Below, one piece after another: positions 46,697 through 57,837 of a DNA stretch of 64,000 nucleotides. The stretch lies in NCBI GenBank assembly GCA_003056425.1, contig PYVY01000015.1:1-64000 (forward strand), in the 5' to 3' direction. A program made the position numbers and the translations under genes. Positions within the stretch are counted from its first letter, which is position 1. Each line of letters starts with the position of its first letter. The stretch comes from Alteromonas indica. GTDB lineage: Bacteria > Pseudomonadota > Gammaproteobacteria > Enterobacterales > Alteromonadaceae. The notes beneath the pieces were generated by a model. It was given only the letters and a program-made list of their open reading frames with translations. It had not been told where the DNA came from and ran no database searches.

Positions 46697-49318
46697 TTAA
46701 CCGGTATTTCTCATCCCGATCGCAATACCTGCAATGGTGACCATCATGGCGCGTTCAAGCTCAGTATTGTGTACCTCATCGCCCGCTTTTCGCACCCGAT
46801 CCAGTAATTCAATCTGCAAATAATGGAGCGGCTGCAGGTACGAAGCCCGAATATTCATGGACTCTTTGCCCTGCGGGTCTTTATGCATAATATCCGGTTG
46901 GCCGGTTAGTTTAAGCAGTGATTGAATACTTTCATCAAGCTCTTCGCGTAATGCTTTACCAAAATGCTTCAACTCGGCAGGTACCAGACGCTCATCATAC
47001 GCTTCGCTGATGCGCGGATCGGCTTTGTGGAAAACCATATCCAACATTGATAAGCGTGAACGGTAAAATGGCCAGTCGGCGAACATCTCTGCTACCACTT
47101 TTTCATCTGACTGTGCTTTAACCTCATCAATAGCCCGCATTACGCCTAACCAGGAGGGCAACACCAAACGCGTTTGAGCCCAGGCGAAAATCCAGGGGAT
47201 AGCGCGCAAGCTTTCGATGCCCCCTTGCGGTTTACGTTTTGACGGACGGCTGCCCAATGGCAGTTTACCTAATTCCTGTTCTGGTGTGGCCACTCTGAAA
47301 TAGGGAACAAAGTCTTCATCGTGACGTACTGTCTGACGATAATTGTCACGGCCTTTTGCAGCCATATTGCCAATCAACTCGCGCCATTCAGGCTTTGGCT
47401 CCGGTGGTGGGAACAAAACAGCTTCAATTATAGCACTGGCATAAATTCCCAGGCTGCGTTTGGCCAGTTTCGGCATGCCAAACTTATAGCGAATAGTTTC
47501 ACCCTGTTCAGTTACCCGGAAGCCTCCTTCCAGTGACCCTGGCGGCTGTGAATAAATGGCTGCATGGGCTGGCAAGCCACCGCGGCCAATTGTGCCACCA
47601 CGGCCATGGAACAAGGTCAGGGTAATTCCGAATTCTTCAGCTAATTTGACCAGGGCTTCCTGTGATTCATACTGCGCCCAGCCTGCCGCCAATGCGCCGG
47701 CATCTTTCGCTGAATCAGAATAGCCAATCATGACAAACTGACGGCCCTTCACATAACCACGGTACCAGTCCACCGACAACAGATTGCGCATAACATCTGG
47801 TGAATTGTTAAGATCATCCAGGGTTTCAAACAAAGGGGCTACCGGCATCGGCCAGTCTACACCGGCTTCTTGTAACAGCAGTTGAACCGCCATTACATCG
47901 GATGGCTGGCTGGCCATCGAGATAATATAAATGCCGAAACCTTCGCGATTATGCTTGGCAATAACTCTACACGTATCCAGAACCTCTTTAACATCGTCAG
48001 AGGCGCCCCATTGGGCAGGAAACAACGGCCGTTTTGACGACAGTTCCCGTAGCAGGAACGCCTGCTTGTCGGCTTCGTTCCACTGCGCATAATCACCTAG
48101 ACCAAGATAACGGGTAATTTCGCCCAATACATCAGCATGGCGTTCAGAGTCCTGACGAATATCCAGGCGCAATAAATGCACCCCAAAACAACGTACCCGG
48201 CGAATAGTATCCAGTAACAAACCATCAGCAGTGACTTTCATGCCACATTCGCACAGTGATTCGTAACACATCAGCAGCGGTTCTAGCAGTTCGTCGTTTT
48301 CAGCAATCCAGCGGCTTTGGTCTACATTTTTACCTACCAGATAATCTGCAATACCATCGCGGGTAATATGTAAGCGGCGCACCAGCGGGCGTAGCAGCGC
48401 ACGGTAAGGTTCATTCGCTTCGCCCACACGTTCGCGCAGTGCTTCACTGCAATCGAACATCGACAGCTCAACCTGTAACCGGTCGAAGTCTGCAGCAAAC
48501 AGCTTCGCCGCGCGTTTTCTGGCTAAATACAATACCTGCTCGGTAAGCTTCGCTGTGACAAACGGGTTGCCATCACGGTCGCCACCCATCCATGAACTGA
48601 ACTGTACCGGTTCGGCATCCAGCGGCAAACTGATGTTGTAGTCTTTTTGTAACCGTTCATCCAGCTCGCGAAGAAACTCAGGAACAGCTTCCCATAGCGA
48701 ATTTTCAATGACCGAAAAACCCCAGCGAGCTTCATCCACTGGTGTAGGACGTTCGGAACGAATTTCTTCGGTATGCCAGGCCTGGCTAATCAAATCAGCA
48801 ATCCGCGTTTCGATACGGCTGCGTTCAGCATCACTCAGTGTTTCCTGATGTACCGATTGCAGACAATCTGCCAGTTCTTTATGTTTGTGTATCAGGGTGC
48901 GGCGGGTAACTTCAGTAGGGTGGGCGGTCAGCACTAAATCAATATTGAGTTTGCTTACGGCCTTAGCCACATTATCAGCGGTGAGTTCCGCTTTATCTAA
49001 ATGATTAAACAGGGTGTCGATAGAGGCATCGACGTTCATTGCACTGTTATATTCCTGTTCAGCGATATTGCCCAAATTCAGAAATTGGGCGAAGGCACGA
49101 CCGACAGTTAACAGGTCAGAATCAGATAACGATGTGAAAGTTTGTTTCAGATTTTCGCTACAATCGGTATCACCCTGATAAGACGCTCGGCCATCTTTAC
49201 GAATTTGTTCAATCCGCTCCAGCCATTCGTCGCCCAGTTGCGCTTTGATCGTTTCCCCAAGGACTTTTCCCAGGTATCTAACAGTATCTTTTAGTTCTGC
49301 ATCATAGTGTGATTGCAT
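46697..49318 (-). CDS. ppc: Phosphoenolpyruvate carboxylase
   Basis: The enzyme makes oxaloacetate from phosphoenolpyruvate and bicarbonate, refilling the TCA cycle. It shows the catalytic LTAHPTEVTRRT near residue 135, MGGDRDGNP, the GYSDSAKDAG signature, FHGRGGTIGRGG, and the invariant C-terminal GMRNTG. I use ATG at 49318 (873 residues) because AGGAGG lies six bases before it; an ATG two codons earlier directly abuts that ribosome site. It stands alone with its own terminator. Confidence 0.97.
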   Translation of the reverse strand: MQSHYDAELKDTVRYLGKVLGETIKAQLGDEWLERIEQIRKDGRASYQGDTDCSENLKQTFTSLSDSDLLTVGRAFAQFLNLGNIAEQEYNSAMNVDASIDTLFNHLDKAELTADNVAKAVSKLNIDLVLTAHPTEVTRRTLIHKHKELADCLQSVHQETLSDAERSRIETRIADLISQAWHTEEIRSERPTPVDEARWGFSVIENSLWEAVPEFLRELDERLQKDYNISLPLDAEPVQFSSWMGGDRDGNPFVTAKLTEQVLYLARKRAAKLFAADFDRLQVELSMFDCSEALRERVGEANEPYRALLRPLVRRLHITRDGIADYLVGKNVDQSRWIAENDELLEPLLMCYESLCECGMKVTADGLLLDTIRRVRCFGVHLLRLDIRQDSERHADVLGEITRYLGLGDYAQWNEADKQAFLLRELSSKRPLFPAQWGASDDVKEVLDTCRVIAKHNREGFGIYIISMASQPSDVMAVQLLLQEAGVDWPMPVAPLFETLDDLNNSPDVMRNLLSVDWYRGYVKGRQFVMIGYSDSAKDAGALAAGWAQYESQEALVKLAEEFGITLTLFHGRGGTIGRGGLPAHAAIYSQPPGSLEGGFRVTEQGETIRYKFGMPKLAKRSLGIYASAIIEAVLFPPPEPKPEWRELIGNMAAKGRDNYRQTVRHDEDFVPYFRVATPEQELGKLPLGSRPSKRKPQGGIESLRAIPWIFAWAQTRLVLPSWLGVMRAIDEVKAQSDEKVVAEMFADWPFYRSRLSMLDMVFHKADPRISEAYDERLVPAELKHFGKALREELDESIQSLLKLTGQPDIMHKDPQGKESMNIRASYLQPLHYLQIELLDRVRKAGDEVHNTELERAMMVTIAGIAIGMRNTG

Positions 49319-49551
49319 TGGCATCCTCCTGCTTGCATGCCGATCACCATACTGTCTGGTGATTCTGTTGTCTAACGTCTTTAAGTTATAAATTACACCT
49401 TTTCCAGCGTATTAAAAACCTTAATGTGCTGTGTAGAGCATGTAAATAAAGGGTATGTTACACTGCCAGGTGCGATATAAATTCGATTTGAAGGTATACG
49501 CCGGAAGGTCGAATTTTGAACAAAAAATGTAATTAACTTTCAGGAGATACT

Positions 49552-50172
49552 GTGTCCGATAAATATACTACAGTCGAAACTCAGGCCAGCTATGGAGTTG
49601 GTTTTCAAATGGGTGAGCAGCTTAAATCCAATCCGTTTGACGGCTTGGACATCAATGCTGTGTTAGAGGGACTGAGCGATGCGTTCACCGGTGATACCGC
49701 CAAAGTAGACACCAATACGCTACGTAATGCGTTTGGTGAAATTCATCAACGGATGCAGGCCGTAAAAGCGGAAGAAAGCAAAGCCCAAATTGAGGAAGGC
49801 GAAGCCTTTCTTAAACAAAACGCCGAGCGCAGCGAAGTTAAAATTACCGATTCAGGCTTACAATATGAAGTGCTGGAAACCGGTGACGGTGAAAAGCCTG
49901 CTGCGGATAGCACTGTGCGCGTGCACTACCACGGTACCTTTATCGACGGTAAAGTATTTGATAGTTCGTATGATCGCGGACAACCTGCAGAATTTCCGGT
50001 TAATGGGGTCATTAAAGGCTGGACCGAAGCGTTGCAGATGATGCCTGCCGGTTCAAAGTGGAAAGTGTATGTACCTAGCGAACTCGCTTATGGCGAGCAA
50101 GGTGCAGGCGGCGCCATCCCACCATTTACTACACTGGTTTTCGATGTTGAGTTACTCGACATTTTAGCGTAA
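49552..50172 (+). CDS. fklB: FKBP-type peptidyl-prolyl isomerase (FklB-like)
   Basis: The 206-residue protein has the N-terminal helical dimerisation domain (about 5-85, with ASYGVGFQMGEQL) and a C-terminal FKBP domain (about 105-205, with VRVHYHGTFIDGKVFDSSYDRG split around residue 125 and PSELAYGEQGAGG). There is no signal peptide, so it is the cytoplasmic FklB type rather than FkpA. It catalyses cis-trans isomerisation of proline bonds. The start is GTG at 49552 with AGGAG seven bases upstream. A terminator follows. Confidence 0.92.
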   Translation: MSDKYTTVETQASYGVGFQMGEQLKSNPFDGLDINAVLEGLSDAFTGDTAKVDTNTLRNAFGEIHQRMQAVKAEESKAQIEEGEAFLKQNAERSEVKITDSGLQYEVLETGDGEKPAADSTVRVHYHGTFIDGKVFDSSYDRGQPAEFPVNGVIKGWTEALQMMPAGSKWKVYVPSELAYGEQGAGGAIPPFTTLVFDVELLDILA

Positions 50173-50180
50173 ACCGAACC

Positions 50181-50213
50181 CGCGGCCTGGCATTCTCTCC
50201 AGGCCGTTTTTGT
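50181..50213 (+). terminator. Rho-independent terminator of fklB
   Basis: CGGCCTGG and CCAGGCCG form a stem around an eight-base loop, followed by five T. Confidence 0.85.
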
Positions 50214-50324
50214 ATGGATCGCCTGCGGGTAGGGCAAAAAAATCAATGGCCGGTAAGTGTTCAGAGTTGTTATCAGCAAAAGCATGATTACAATACGGGC
50301 ACAAATAGCAAAGGATAGACAAAG

Positions 50325-51503
50325 ATGATTATCAAGCCAAAAGTCAGAGGGTTTATATGCACCAACGCGCACCCTGTGGGTTGTGAGGCCTCGGTAGCAG
50401 AACAAATCGACTACGTGCGTCAACAAGGCGAGCTCGGTGATGGCCCCAAAAATGTACTTATTATTGGCAGCTCCACCGGCTATGGTCTGGCATCTCGGAT
50501 AACCGCAGCCTTTGGCTACGGTGCCAATACGTTAGGTGTTTGCTTCGAAAAAGCACCTACTGAGCGCAAAACCGGTACCGCAGGTTGGTATAATACAGCG
50601 GCGTTTCATCGCTTCGCTAATGAGCAGGATTTATACGCAGACACCATCAACGGTGATGCGTTTTCAAATGAACTCAAAGCAGAGACTATCGAGCGTATCA
50701 AAGCGCACATGGGTAAAGTCGATCTGGTGATTTATAGCCTGGCTTCGCCGCGCCGCACAGAACCCGGTAGCGGTATTACCTATAAGTCGACGTTAAAACC
50801 GGTAGGGCAAGCCTATACCACTAAAACGTATGATACCGATAAAGATAAAGTCCACGATATAACGCTGGAACCAGCCAGCGATGAAGAGATTCGCGATACC
50901 ATTAAAGTCATGGGTGGTGAAGACTGGGAACTGTGGTTGGATGCGCTGGCTGACGCTGGTGTGCTGGCCCAGGGATGTAAAACCACAGCTTATACTTACA
51001 TTGGTAAAGCACTTACCTGGCCTATCTACGGCCAGGCCACTATCGGTAAAGCCAAAGAAGATCTTGACCGCGCCGCGGCGGCTATTATTGGTAAGCATGC
51101 TGACTTGCTGGTAGAGGCCCACGTGTCCTCTCTTAAAGCATTGGTAACCCAAGCCAGTTCAGCTATCCCCGTGATGCCTTTGTACATCTCACTTATTTAT
51201 AAGGTGATGAAAGAAGAGGGGACTCATGAAGGCTGTATCGAGCAAATTAAAGGTTTGTTCAGCCAGTGTCTTTACGGTGCTTCGCCGATCTTAGATGAAG
51301 CCAACCGCTTCCGTATGGATGGCAAAGAAACCAATGATGAAACCCAGGCTAAAATTAAAGCTTTATGGGATCAGGTTACGCAGGAAAATTTCCATCAGTT
51401 AAGCGACTACTCAGGATATCATCATGAGTTTTTGAAACTGTTTGGTTTTGATATTGAGGGCGTTGACTACGATGCCGATGTTGACCCGCAGGTCAGCTGG
51501 TAA
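50325..51503 (+). CDS. fabV: FabV enoyl-ACP reductase
   Basis: The 392-residue enzyme performs the last reduction step of fatty acid elongation with NADH. It begins [17 protein letters not shown], typical of FabV, has the cofactor-binding [13 protein letters not shown], and the catalytic Tyr-x8-Lys in [10 protein letters not shown]. Length fits the family (about 400), which is longer than FabI. FabV members are usually little affected by triclosan. A terminator follows the gene directly. Confidence 0.96.
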   Translation: MIIKPKVRGFICTNAHPVGCEASVAEQIDYVRQQGELGDGPKNVLIIGSSTGYGLASRITAAFGYGANTLGVCFEKAPTERKTGTAGWYNTAAFHRFANEQDLYADTINGDAFSNELKAETIERIKAHMGKVDLVIYSLASPRRTEPGSGITYKSTLKPVGQAYTTKTYDTDKDKVHDITLEPASDEEIRDTIKVMGGEDWELWLDALADAGVLAQGCKTTAYTYIGKALTWPIYGQATIGKAKEDLDRAAAAIIGKHADLLVEAHVSSLKALVTQASSAIPVMPLYISLIYKVMKEEGTHEGCIEQIKGLFSQCLYGASPILDEANRFRMDGKETNDETQAKIKALWDQVTQENFHQLSDYSGYHHEFLKLFGFDIEGVDYDADVDPQVSW

Positions 51504-51513
51504 AGCAATAGAT

Positions 51514-51547
51514 TAAAAAGCCGTCATAGATGACGGCTTTTTTTTCG
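51514..51547 (+). terminator. Rho-independent terminator of fabV
   Basis: AAAAAGCCGTCAT-AG-ATGACGGCTTTTT with an eight-base T run, 10 bases after the fabV stop codon. Confidence 0.9.
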
Positions 51548-51948
51548 TTTTGCTAACAGTGTTGTATAATCCATAAGCGAGATGTTTTGCCGGTTTACCA
51601 ACAAATTTTCTGGTTTATCCATTATTTGCATAGCGAAAAGCGGGTAGATAATGTTAAAATCCCGAAATTAGGCGGGGGTCATTCTACCCACGCATCACGA
51701 CTTCGGCCTTGAAAAGCACCCGATAATAATGCTTACCAAGTTCGGCTGAACGTCGGCTCTACAGGTAAAACATCAATAGCACTGGCTTGGTTGCGGGCGT
51801 CATTACGCTTGCGGTCGAAGCTTGCAACATGTTGCGTCATTACGGGCGTAGTAAAGCGTGATAACAAAGAGTTTTTTTGCATGCTGGCGGACACATTTTT
51901 TGTGCAGTCATGCAAAAGGGTTCTTCTATTAGAGTAGTGCGATTACAT
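51546..51948 (+). other. Leader region of the nqr operon
   Basis: These 403 bases before nqrA contain no convincing gene. A perfect 12-base palindrome, GCAACATGTTGC, lies at 51824-51835. A larger stem-loop lies at 51875-51917. The promoter must be here; TTGCAT and GATAAT near 51628-51655 are a possible but poor -35/-10 pair. Confidence 0.4.
51875..51917 (+). promoter_or_regulatory. Stem-loop in the nqrA leader
   Basis: TTTTGCATG (51875-51883) pairs with CATGCAAAA (51909-51917). Inside, CTG pairs with CAG, and CACA with TGTG, around a TTTTT loop, leaving one five-base and one one-base bulge. The structure ends 31 bases before the nqrA ATG, so it could affect translation start or be a protein-binding site. 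Confidence 0.45.
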
Positions 51949-53289
51949 ATGATAAAAATCAAGAAAGGTCTCGACCTCCCTATCAAGGGGGCGCCAGAGC
52001 AGCAAATTTCTGAAGGAAATGCTGTGACGCGCGTTGCCGTTCTGGGAGAAGAATATGTGGGTATGCGTCCTACCATGCACGTCCAGGTTGGTGACAAAGT
52101 GAAAAAAGGCCAGATTCTTTTTGAAGACAAAAAGAACGCTGGTGTTAAGTTCACTGCGCCAGCATCAGGCGAAGTGGTAGAGGTTAACCGTGGCGCCAAA
52201 CGTGTTCTTCAGTCTGTGGTAGTGAAAATCGAAGGTAACGAGTGCGTTGCGTTTGAAAAAATTGCGGCAGACCAGATTACCAGTGCGTCAAGAGAAACAA
52301 TTGAACAGCAACTGGTAGATTCCGGGCTATGGACTGCGCTACGCACACGTCCATTTAGCAAGGCGCCAGCACTGGGTTCAACCCCGCATTCAATCTTTGT
52401 CACCGCAATGGATACTAATCCGCTGGCGGCTGATCCCACACTTATAATCAAAGAGCGTCAAGATGACTTCATCAGTGGTCTTAACGCGCTGACCGTGTTA
52501 AGCGGCGGCAAGGTATTTGTGTGTAAAGCGGCGGGTTCTGAAGTTGCCACCGGTAATGCTAGCGTTGAGGTGGCGGAATTCGGTGGTCCCCATCCGGCAG
52601 GTTTACCCGGCACCCATATTCATTATTTGGATGCGGTCAGTAATGCGAAAACCGTTTGGCACCTGAATTACCAGGATGTGATGGCGATTGGCGCATTATT
52701 AACTACCGGAGAACTGGACAACCGACGTGTGGTTGCCTTAGGCGGTCCTGCAGCGAAGCAGCCACGTCTGGTCCGTACCTTACTAGGTGCTGATATTGAA
52801 GAACTGACTGCTAACGAAATTGATGGTGGCGAAGTTCGGGTTATTTCCGGTTCGGTGCTTAATGGTATTACTGCTCAGGGCGTGCACGGCTTCCTGGGAC
52901 GTTTCCATACACAAATATCGATTATCAAAGAAGGCCGTGAGAAGAAATTCCTGGGCTGGATTACGCCAGGCTCTGATAAGCACTCTGTAACACGTGCTTA
53001 CCTGGGCCATTTAGGCGGCAACAAAAAGTTCGATATGACCACTACCACAAATGGCTCCGAACGCTCAATGGTGCCAATTGGTAATTATGAACGTGTTATG
53101 CCTCTGGACATCATTCCTACGCTATTGCTTAGGGACCTGATTTCAGGTGATACAGACAGTGCTCAGCAGTTAGGTTGTCTGGAACTGGACGAAGAAGATT
53201 TGGCTTTGTGTACCTATGTGTGCCCAGGCAAATACAATTACGGTCCAATTCTGCGCAGCGTATTGGCCACGATTGAGAAAGAGGGTTAA
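51949..53289 (+). CDS. nqrA: Na+-NQR subunit A
   Basis: This 446-residue subunit is the soluble, quinone-associated part of the Na+-translocating NADH:quinone oxidoreductase. It begins [14 protein letters not shown], as in Vibrio NqrA, with [17 protein letters not shown] near residue 40 and [12 protein letters not shown] take ATG at 51949 as the start from that match, though no strong ribosome site is visible; the open frame extends 24 codons upstream through a stem-loop. It is the first gene of nqrABCDEF; nqrB follows after 3 bases. Confidence 0.96.
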   Translation: MIKIKKGLDLPIKGAPEQQISEGNAVTRVAVLGEEYVGMRPTMHVQVGDKVKKGQILFEDKKNAGVKFTAPASGEVVEVNRGAKRVLQSVVVKIEGNECVAFEKIAADQITSASRETIEQQLVDSGLWTALRTRPFSKAPALGSTPHSIFVTAMDTNPLAADPTLIIKERQDDFISGLNALTVLSGGKVFVCKAAGSEVATGNASVEVAEFGGPHPAGLPGTHIHYLDAVSNAKTVWHLNYQDVMAIGALLTTGELDNRRVVALGGPAAKQPRLVRTLLGADIEELTANEIDGGEVRVISGSVLNGITAQGVHGFLGRFHTQISIIKEGREKKFLGWITPGSDKHSVTRAYLGHLGGNKKFDMTTTTNGSERSMVPIGNYERVMPLDIIPTLLLRDLISGDTDSAQQLGCLELDEEDLALCTYVCPGKYNYGPILRSVLATIEKEG

Positions 53290-53292
53290 GTC

Positions 53293-54498
53293 ATGGGTTT
53301 AAAAGCGTATCTGGAAAAAATTGAACCTAATTTTGAACCAGGTGGCAAACACGAAAAATGGTATGCACTGTATGAAGCAGCCGCGACCATTTTTTATACA
53401 CCAGGTAAAGTGAATAAAGCCAGCACACACGTACGTGACAGTATCGATCTGAAACGTATTATGATTTTAGTGTGGGCGGCCACCTTTCCAGCCATGTTTT
53501 ACGGTATGTATAACATCGGTTTTCAGGCTAACGAAGCAATTGCTGCGGGCGCTGGTACCTTACCAGACTCATGGCAGGCGGTACTGTTTTCTGCATTAGG
53601 CGGAGAACTAGGCCCTGATTCAGGCTGGGGCGCCATGATGTTCTACGGCGCGTGTTTCTGGCTACCTATTTATGCTACTACATTTATTGTGGGTGGTTTT
53701 TGGGAAGTCCTGTTTGCCTCAGTGCGTAAGCACGAAGTGAACGAAGGATTCTTTGTTACTTCAGTACTGTTTGCTTTAACACTACCGGCAACCATTCCGT
53801 TATGGCAGGTAGCCCTGGGTATTACCTTCGGGGTCGTTATTGCCAAAGAAGTATTTGGTGGAACCGGGCGTAATTTCCTTAACCCTGCACTGTCAGGTCG
53901 TGCATTCTTATACTTTGCTTATCCAGCACAAATTTCTGGTGACCAGGTATGGGTTGCAGCAGATGGTTATTCAGGTGCAACTTGGTTAAGCAAAGCCGCA
54001 GCAGGCGAAATGGACTACTCTGATATGGAGTTATGGTGGAATTCGTTCTTCGGCGCGATTCCTGGCTCGGCGGGTGAAGTCTCTACGCTGGCTATCCTTA
54101 TTGGTGGCCTGTTCATCATGTACATGCGTATTGCGAGCTGGCGTATAGTCGCGGGTGTAGCAATTGGTACAGCCTTCTTTGCTACTTTGCTTAATATGGT
54201 GGGTAGCGATACCAACGCCATGTTTGCGATGCCTGCGCACTGGCACTTTGTTATTGGTGGCTTGGCTTTTGGTATGTTCTTTATGGCAACCGACCCGGTA
54301 TCTGCTTCTTTCACCAATAAAGGAAAGTGGTGGTACGGTATTTTCATCGGTTTCATGACTGTATTGATTCGTGTGCTCAACCCCGCCTTCCCGGAAGGCG
54401 TAATGTTAGCCATTTTGTTTGCTAACTTGTGGGCACCCTTGTTCGACTATTTTGTCGCTCAGAGTAATATCAAGCGGAGGGTTGCTCGTGTCAGCTAA
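53293..54498 (+). CDS. nqrB: Na+-NQR subunit B
   Basis: The 401-residue inner-membrane subunit has about ten helices. It carries one of the two covalently bound FMNs: Thr at about residue 232 in the motif YSGATWLS is the attachment residue, which ApbE modifies. It also takes part in sodium transfer and binds riboflavin and quinone-site inhibitors in relatives. A GAGGG precedes the ATG. Its last 11 bases overlap nqrC. Confidence 0.97.
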   Translation: MGLKAYLEKIEPNFEPGGKHEKWYALYEAAATIFYTPGKVNKASTHVRDSIDLKRIMILVWAATFPAMFYGMYNIGFQANEAIAAGAGTLPDSWQAVLFSALGGELGPDSGWGAMMFYGACFWLPIYATTFIVGGFWEVLFASVRKHEVNEGFFVTSVLFALTLPATIPLWQVALGITFGVVIAKEVFGGTGRNFLNPALSGRAFLYFAYPAQISGDQVWVAADGYSGATWLSKAAAGEMDYSDMELWWNSFFGAIPGSAGEVSTLAILIGGLFIMYMRIASWRIVAGVAIGTAFFATLLNMVGSDTNAMFAMPAHWHFVIGGLAFGMFFMATDPVSASFTNKGKWWYGIFIGFMTVLIRVLNPAFPEGVMLAILFANLWAPLFDYFVAQSNIKRRVARVS

Positions 54499-55261
54499 GA
54501 AAGACTCTTTTGGTAAAACAGTCGGCGTGGTAGTTGCTGTCTGTTTGGTATGTTCTATCGTGGTTTCAGGCGCAGCGGTAGGCTTGCGTCAAATTCAGCA
54601 GGCTAACAAAGAGCTGGATAAACAAACTAACATTCTAACTGCTGCCGGCCTTTATGAAATGGGCATGAGCAGCGACACAATTCGCGATACTTATGAAAAT
54701 AAAGTAGAGCGTCGCTATGTAGATTTGGATACCGGCGAGTTCACCGAAAAACCAGGCGGTGATGGTGCGGAGTACGATATGTACAAAGCAGCCAAACAAA
54801 CTGAAATGAGCAAGCGTGTAGTGAACAGCAACGTTGGCTTCCAACGGCGGGCAAATGTGGCCAGTGTTTGGTTAGTAAAAGATGATAACGATACTGTAAC
54901 GCGCGTTATCATGCCGGTTCACGGTAGCGGTTTGTGGGATTTGATGTTTGGCTTTTTGGCAGTTGATGCCGACGGCGAAACAGTACGCGAACTTATCTAT
55001 TACCAGCAGGCTGAAACGCCAGGACTGGGTGGTGAGGTTCAAAATCCTAACTGGCAGGCGAAGTGGGATGGCAAAAAGCTGTACAAAGATGGCGACGTAG
55101 CTATCGATGTAACGAAAGGCGCCAATCCGGATGACCCATACGAAGTAGATGCACTTTCAGGTGCGACACTGACAAGTAACGGTGTACAGAACACCATTCG
55201 CTACTGGGCCGGTGAGCAAGGCTTTGGCCCATTCCTGAAGAATCAGGCCTGGCGTTCATAA
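54488..55261 (+). CDS. nqrC: Na+-NQR subunit C
   Basis: The 257-residue subunit has an N-terminal membrane helix (about 12-35) and a periplasmic domain. The second covalent FMN is attached at Thr227 in LSGATLTS, the classic flavinylation motif. The start is GTG at 54488, with GGAGGG upstream and the sequence [14 protein letters not shown]; the longer frame upstream lies inside nqrB. It passes electrons from NqrF's iron-sulfur centre region towards NqrB. Confidence 0.96.
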   Translation: MSAKKDSFGKTVGVVVAVCLVCSIVVSGAAVGLRQIQQANKELDKQTNILTAAGLYEMGMSSDTIRDTYENKVERRYVDLDTGEFTEKPGGDGAEYDMYKAAKQTEMSKRVVNSNVGFQRRANVASVWLVKDDNDTVTRVIMPVHGSGLWDLMFGFLAVDADGETVRELIYYQQAETPGLGGEVQNPNWQAKWDGKKLYKDGDVAIDVTKGANPDDPYEVDALSGATLTSNGVQNTIRYWAGEQGFGPFLKNQAWRS

Positions 55262-55272
55262 GGGGTATTATC

Positions 55273-55905
55273 GTGGCAGACACTAAAGAAATGAAAAAGG
55301 TCCTGTTTGGACCGATTATGGACAACAACCCGATTGCCTTGCAGGTATTGGGTATTTGTTCAGCCTTAGCAATTACAACTAAGTTAGAAACCGCCCTGGT
55401 AATGTCGATAGCACTTACCACCGTGGTGGCGTTTTCGAACTTATTTATTTCGTTAATTCGTAATCAGATTCCGTCAAGCGTGCGGATCATCATTCAGATG
55501 ACCATTATCGCCTCACTGGTAATCGTGGTGGACCAGATATTACGTGCTTATACCTATGAGGTATCCAAGCAGCTCTCGGTATTCGTGGGCCTGATTATTA
55601 CCAACTGTATTGTAATGGGCCGCGCTGAAGCCTATGCAATGAAGTCTCCACCGTTGCTTAGCTTCCTGGACGGCATTGGTAATGGTTTAGGTTACTCGTT
55701 TATTCTGATCTGTATCGGTACCATCAAAGAATTGTTTGGCTTTGGTACTATTTTAGGTTTCGAGATTTTGCCAGTAGTGCAAAACGGTGGCTGGTATCAG
55801 GGTAATGGCTTATTAATTCTGCCATTTAGCTCTTTCTTCTTAATTGGTGGCATGGTGTGGTTAATCCGGACTATTCGCCCAGAGCAAGTAGAGCCTAAGG
55901 AGTAA
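55273..55905 (+). CDS. nqrD: Na+-NQR subunit D
   Basis: The 210-residue inner-membrane subunit has six helices and pairs with NqrE in the RnfAE-like core, which holds an iron centre between the two subunits. Typical sequence: [20 protein letters not shown] split near residue 15, and [15 protein letters not shown] in the middle with the conserved Cys. The start is GTG at 55273 with AGGGG upstream. nqrE follows after 3 bases. Confidence 0.96.
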   Translation: MADTKEMKKVLFGPIMDNNPIALQVLGICSALAITTKLETALVMSIALTTVVAFSNLFISLIRNQIPSSVRIIIQMTIIASLVIVVDQILRAYTYEVSKQLSVFVGLIITNCIVMGRAEAYAMKSPPLLSFLDGIGNGLGYSFILICIGTIKELFGFGTILGFEILPVVQNGGWYQGNGLLILPFSSFFLIGGMVWLIRTIRPEQVEPKE

Positions 55906-55908
55906 GAC

Positions 55909-56517
55909 GTGGAACATTATATTTCCCTATTTGTTCGCTCTATTTTTATTGAGAACATGGCCCTGTCACTGTTTTTAGGCATGTGTACATTCCTGGCTGT
56001 TTCGAAAAAAATTAAAACAGCGATGGGCTTGGGTGCAGCGGTAATTGTTGTATTAGGTATCTCAGTACCGGTAAACCAAATCATTTATGTAAATGTACTG
56101 GCACCTGGTGCACTGGCTTGGGCGGGTTTCCCTGATGCCGATTTAAGCTTCCTGAACTTTCTGACGTTTATCGGAGTTATTGCCGCACTAGTACAGATAC
56201 TTGAAATGAGCCTGGATAAGTTTTTCCCTGCGCTGTACAACGCGTTGGGTATCTTCCTGCCACTGATTACGGTTAACTGTGCCATTTTTGGTGGTGTTGC
56301 GTTTGCGGTACAACGTGAATACAACTTTGCCGAAAGTGTCGTTTACGGTGTTGGTTCAGGTGTGGGCTGGGCATTAGCTATTGTGCTGTTGGCTGCCGTA
56401 CGTGAAAAGCTTAAATACGCTGATATGCCCAATGGTGTTCGCGGCTTGGGCGCGGTGTTCATGATTGCTGGTCTGATGGCGCTGGGCTTCCAGTCGTTCA
56501 CTGGTATAGCACTATAA
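55909..56517 (+). CDS. nqrE: Na+-NQR subunit E
   Basis: The 202-residue inner-membrane subunit has six helices and forms an inverted-topology pair with NqrD. It begins [19 protein letters not shown] and has [16 protein letters not shown] with the conserved Cys of the iron centre. The start is GTG at 55909, with AAGGAG eight bases upstream inside the end of nqrD. Confidence 0.96.
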   Translation: MEHYISLFVRSIFIENMALSLFLGMCTFLAVSKKIKTAMGLGAAVIVVLGISVPVNQIIYVNVLAPGALAWAGFPDADLSFLNFLTFIGVIAALVQILEMSLDKFFPALYNALGIFLPLITVNCAIFGGVAFAVQREYNFAESVVYGVGSGVGWALAIVLLAAVREKLKYADMPNGVRGLGAVFMIAGLMALGFQSFTGIAL

Positions 56518-56537
56518 CTGGCCTAAGGAGCTTATAG

Positions 56538-57767
56538 ATGAATGTAGAAATTTTCCTGGGCGTTGGCATGTTTATTGTCATCGTACTGGCACTGGTTTTC
56601 ATCATTATGTTCGCCAAGTCAAAACTTGTGCCTACTGGTGATGTCACCATTACAATTAATGATGATCCCGAAAAAGCAATTAAAACCTCGCCCGGCGGCA
56701 AGCTGTTAGGTGCGCTGGCAGAAGCGGGTATTTTCGTATCTTCTGCCTGTGGTGGTGGTGGCTCTTGTGGTCAGTGTCGGGTAGATATTAAGTCTGGTGG
56801 TGGTGAGATCTTACCTACCGAACTTGACCATATTACGAAGCGTGAAGCCCGCGAAGGTTGTCGTCTTTCTTGCCAGGTAGCTGTTAAGCAAGATATGGAC
56901 ATTGAATTACCAGAAGAAGTCTTTGGTATTAAGAAGTGGGATTGCGAAGTTATTTCTAACGATAACAAAGCCACCTTCATCAAAGAACTGAAACTGAAAA
57001 TTCCAAATGGTGAAAGTGTACCGTTCCAGGCCGGTGGTTATATTCAGATTGAGGCGCCACCTCATCATGTAATGTACAAGGACTTTGAAGTACCGGAAAA
57101 ATTCCGCGGTGACTGGGAACGTTTTGGCTTCTTTGATATTGAATCAAAAGTGGATGAAGAAACGATCCGCGCCTATTCAATGGCTAACTATCCCGAAGAA
57201 GAAGGGATTATTATGCTGAACGTGCGTATTGCTACGCCGCCACCTAATAATCTAAGCCTGCCTGCGGGTAAAATGTCGTCGTATATCTGGAGCCTGAAAG
57301 AAGGCGACAAAGCGACAATCTCCGGGCCGTTTGGTGAGTTCTTTGCCAAAGAAACCGAAGCGGAAATGGTTTTCGTCGGCGGTGGTGCAGGTATGGCGCC
57401 AATGCGTTCGCACATATTTGACCAACTGCGTAGACTGAAAACAGACCGTAAGATTTCTTTCTGGTATGGCGCTCGTTCACTACGCGAAATGTTCTATGTA
57501 GAAGATTTCGACGAACTTGCCGAAGAAAACGAAAACTTCACCTGGCATGTTGCCTTGTCTGATCCACAACCAGAAGATAACTGGGAAGGGGACACGGGCT
57601 TTATTCACCAGGTGTTGCTGGAAAATTATCTTAAAGATCACCCGGCACCAGAAGATTGTGAGTTCTACATGTGTGGGCCTCCTATGATGAACGCGGCGGT
57701 AATCAACATGCTTAAAGATTTAGGTGTTGAAGACGAAAACATCATGCTTGATGATTTCGGTGGCTAA
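56538..57767 (+). CDS. nqrF: Na+-NQR subunit F, NADH dehydrogenase part
   Basis: NqrF is the entry point for electrons from NADH. The 409-residue protein has an N-terminal membrane helix (about 5-25), a 2Fe-2S ferredoxin domain with ligands Cys71, Cys77, Cys80 and Cys112, an FAD domain with RAYSMANYP, and an NADH-binding domain with [14 protein letters not shown] and [10 protein letters not shown]. All cofactor motifs are intact. AAGGAG precedes the ATG. The operon ends at the following terminator, although apbE and nqrM lie directly beyond. Confidence 0.97.
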   Translation: MNVEIFLGVGMFIVIVLALVFIIMFAKSKLVPTGDVTITINDDPEKAIKTSPGGKLLGALAEAGIFVSSACGGGGSCGQCRVDIKSGGGEILPTELDHITKREAREGCRLSCQVAVKQDMDIELPEEVFGIKKWDCEVISNDNKATFIKELKLKIPNGESVPFQAGGYIQIEAPPHHVMYKDFEVPEKFRGDWERFGFFDIESKVDEETIRAYSMANYPEEEGIIMLNVRIATPPPNNLSLPAGKMSSYIWSLKEGDKATISGPFGEFFAKETEAEMVFVGGGAGMAPMRSHIFDQLRRLKTDRKISFWYGARSLREMFYVEDFDELAEENENFTWHVALSDPQPEDNWEGDTGFIHQVLLENYLKDHPAPEDCEFYMCGPPMMNAAVINMLKDLGVEDENIMLDDFGG

Positions 57768-57789
57768 CAGCTGATAGTAACAAAAAAGC

Positions 57790-57817
57790 AAAGGGGCGAT
57801 TATTCGCCCCTTTTTTT
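57790..57817 (+). terminator. Rho-independent terminator after nqrF
   Basis: AAAGGGGCGA-TTAT-TCGCCCCTTT followed by further T, 22 bases after the nqrF stop codon. apbE starts 20 bases downstream, so partial read-through would set a lower level for the assembly factors. Confidence 0.88.
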
Positions 57818-57837
57818 GATGGTGTGAGGGTACCGTT

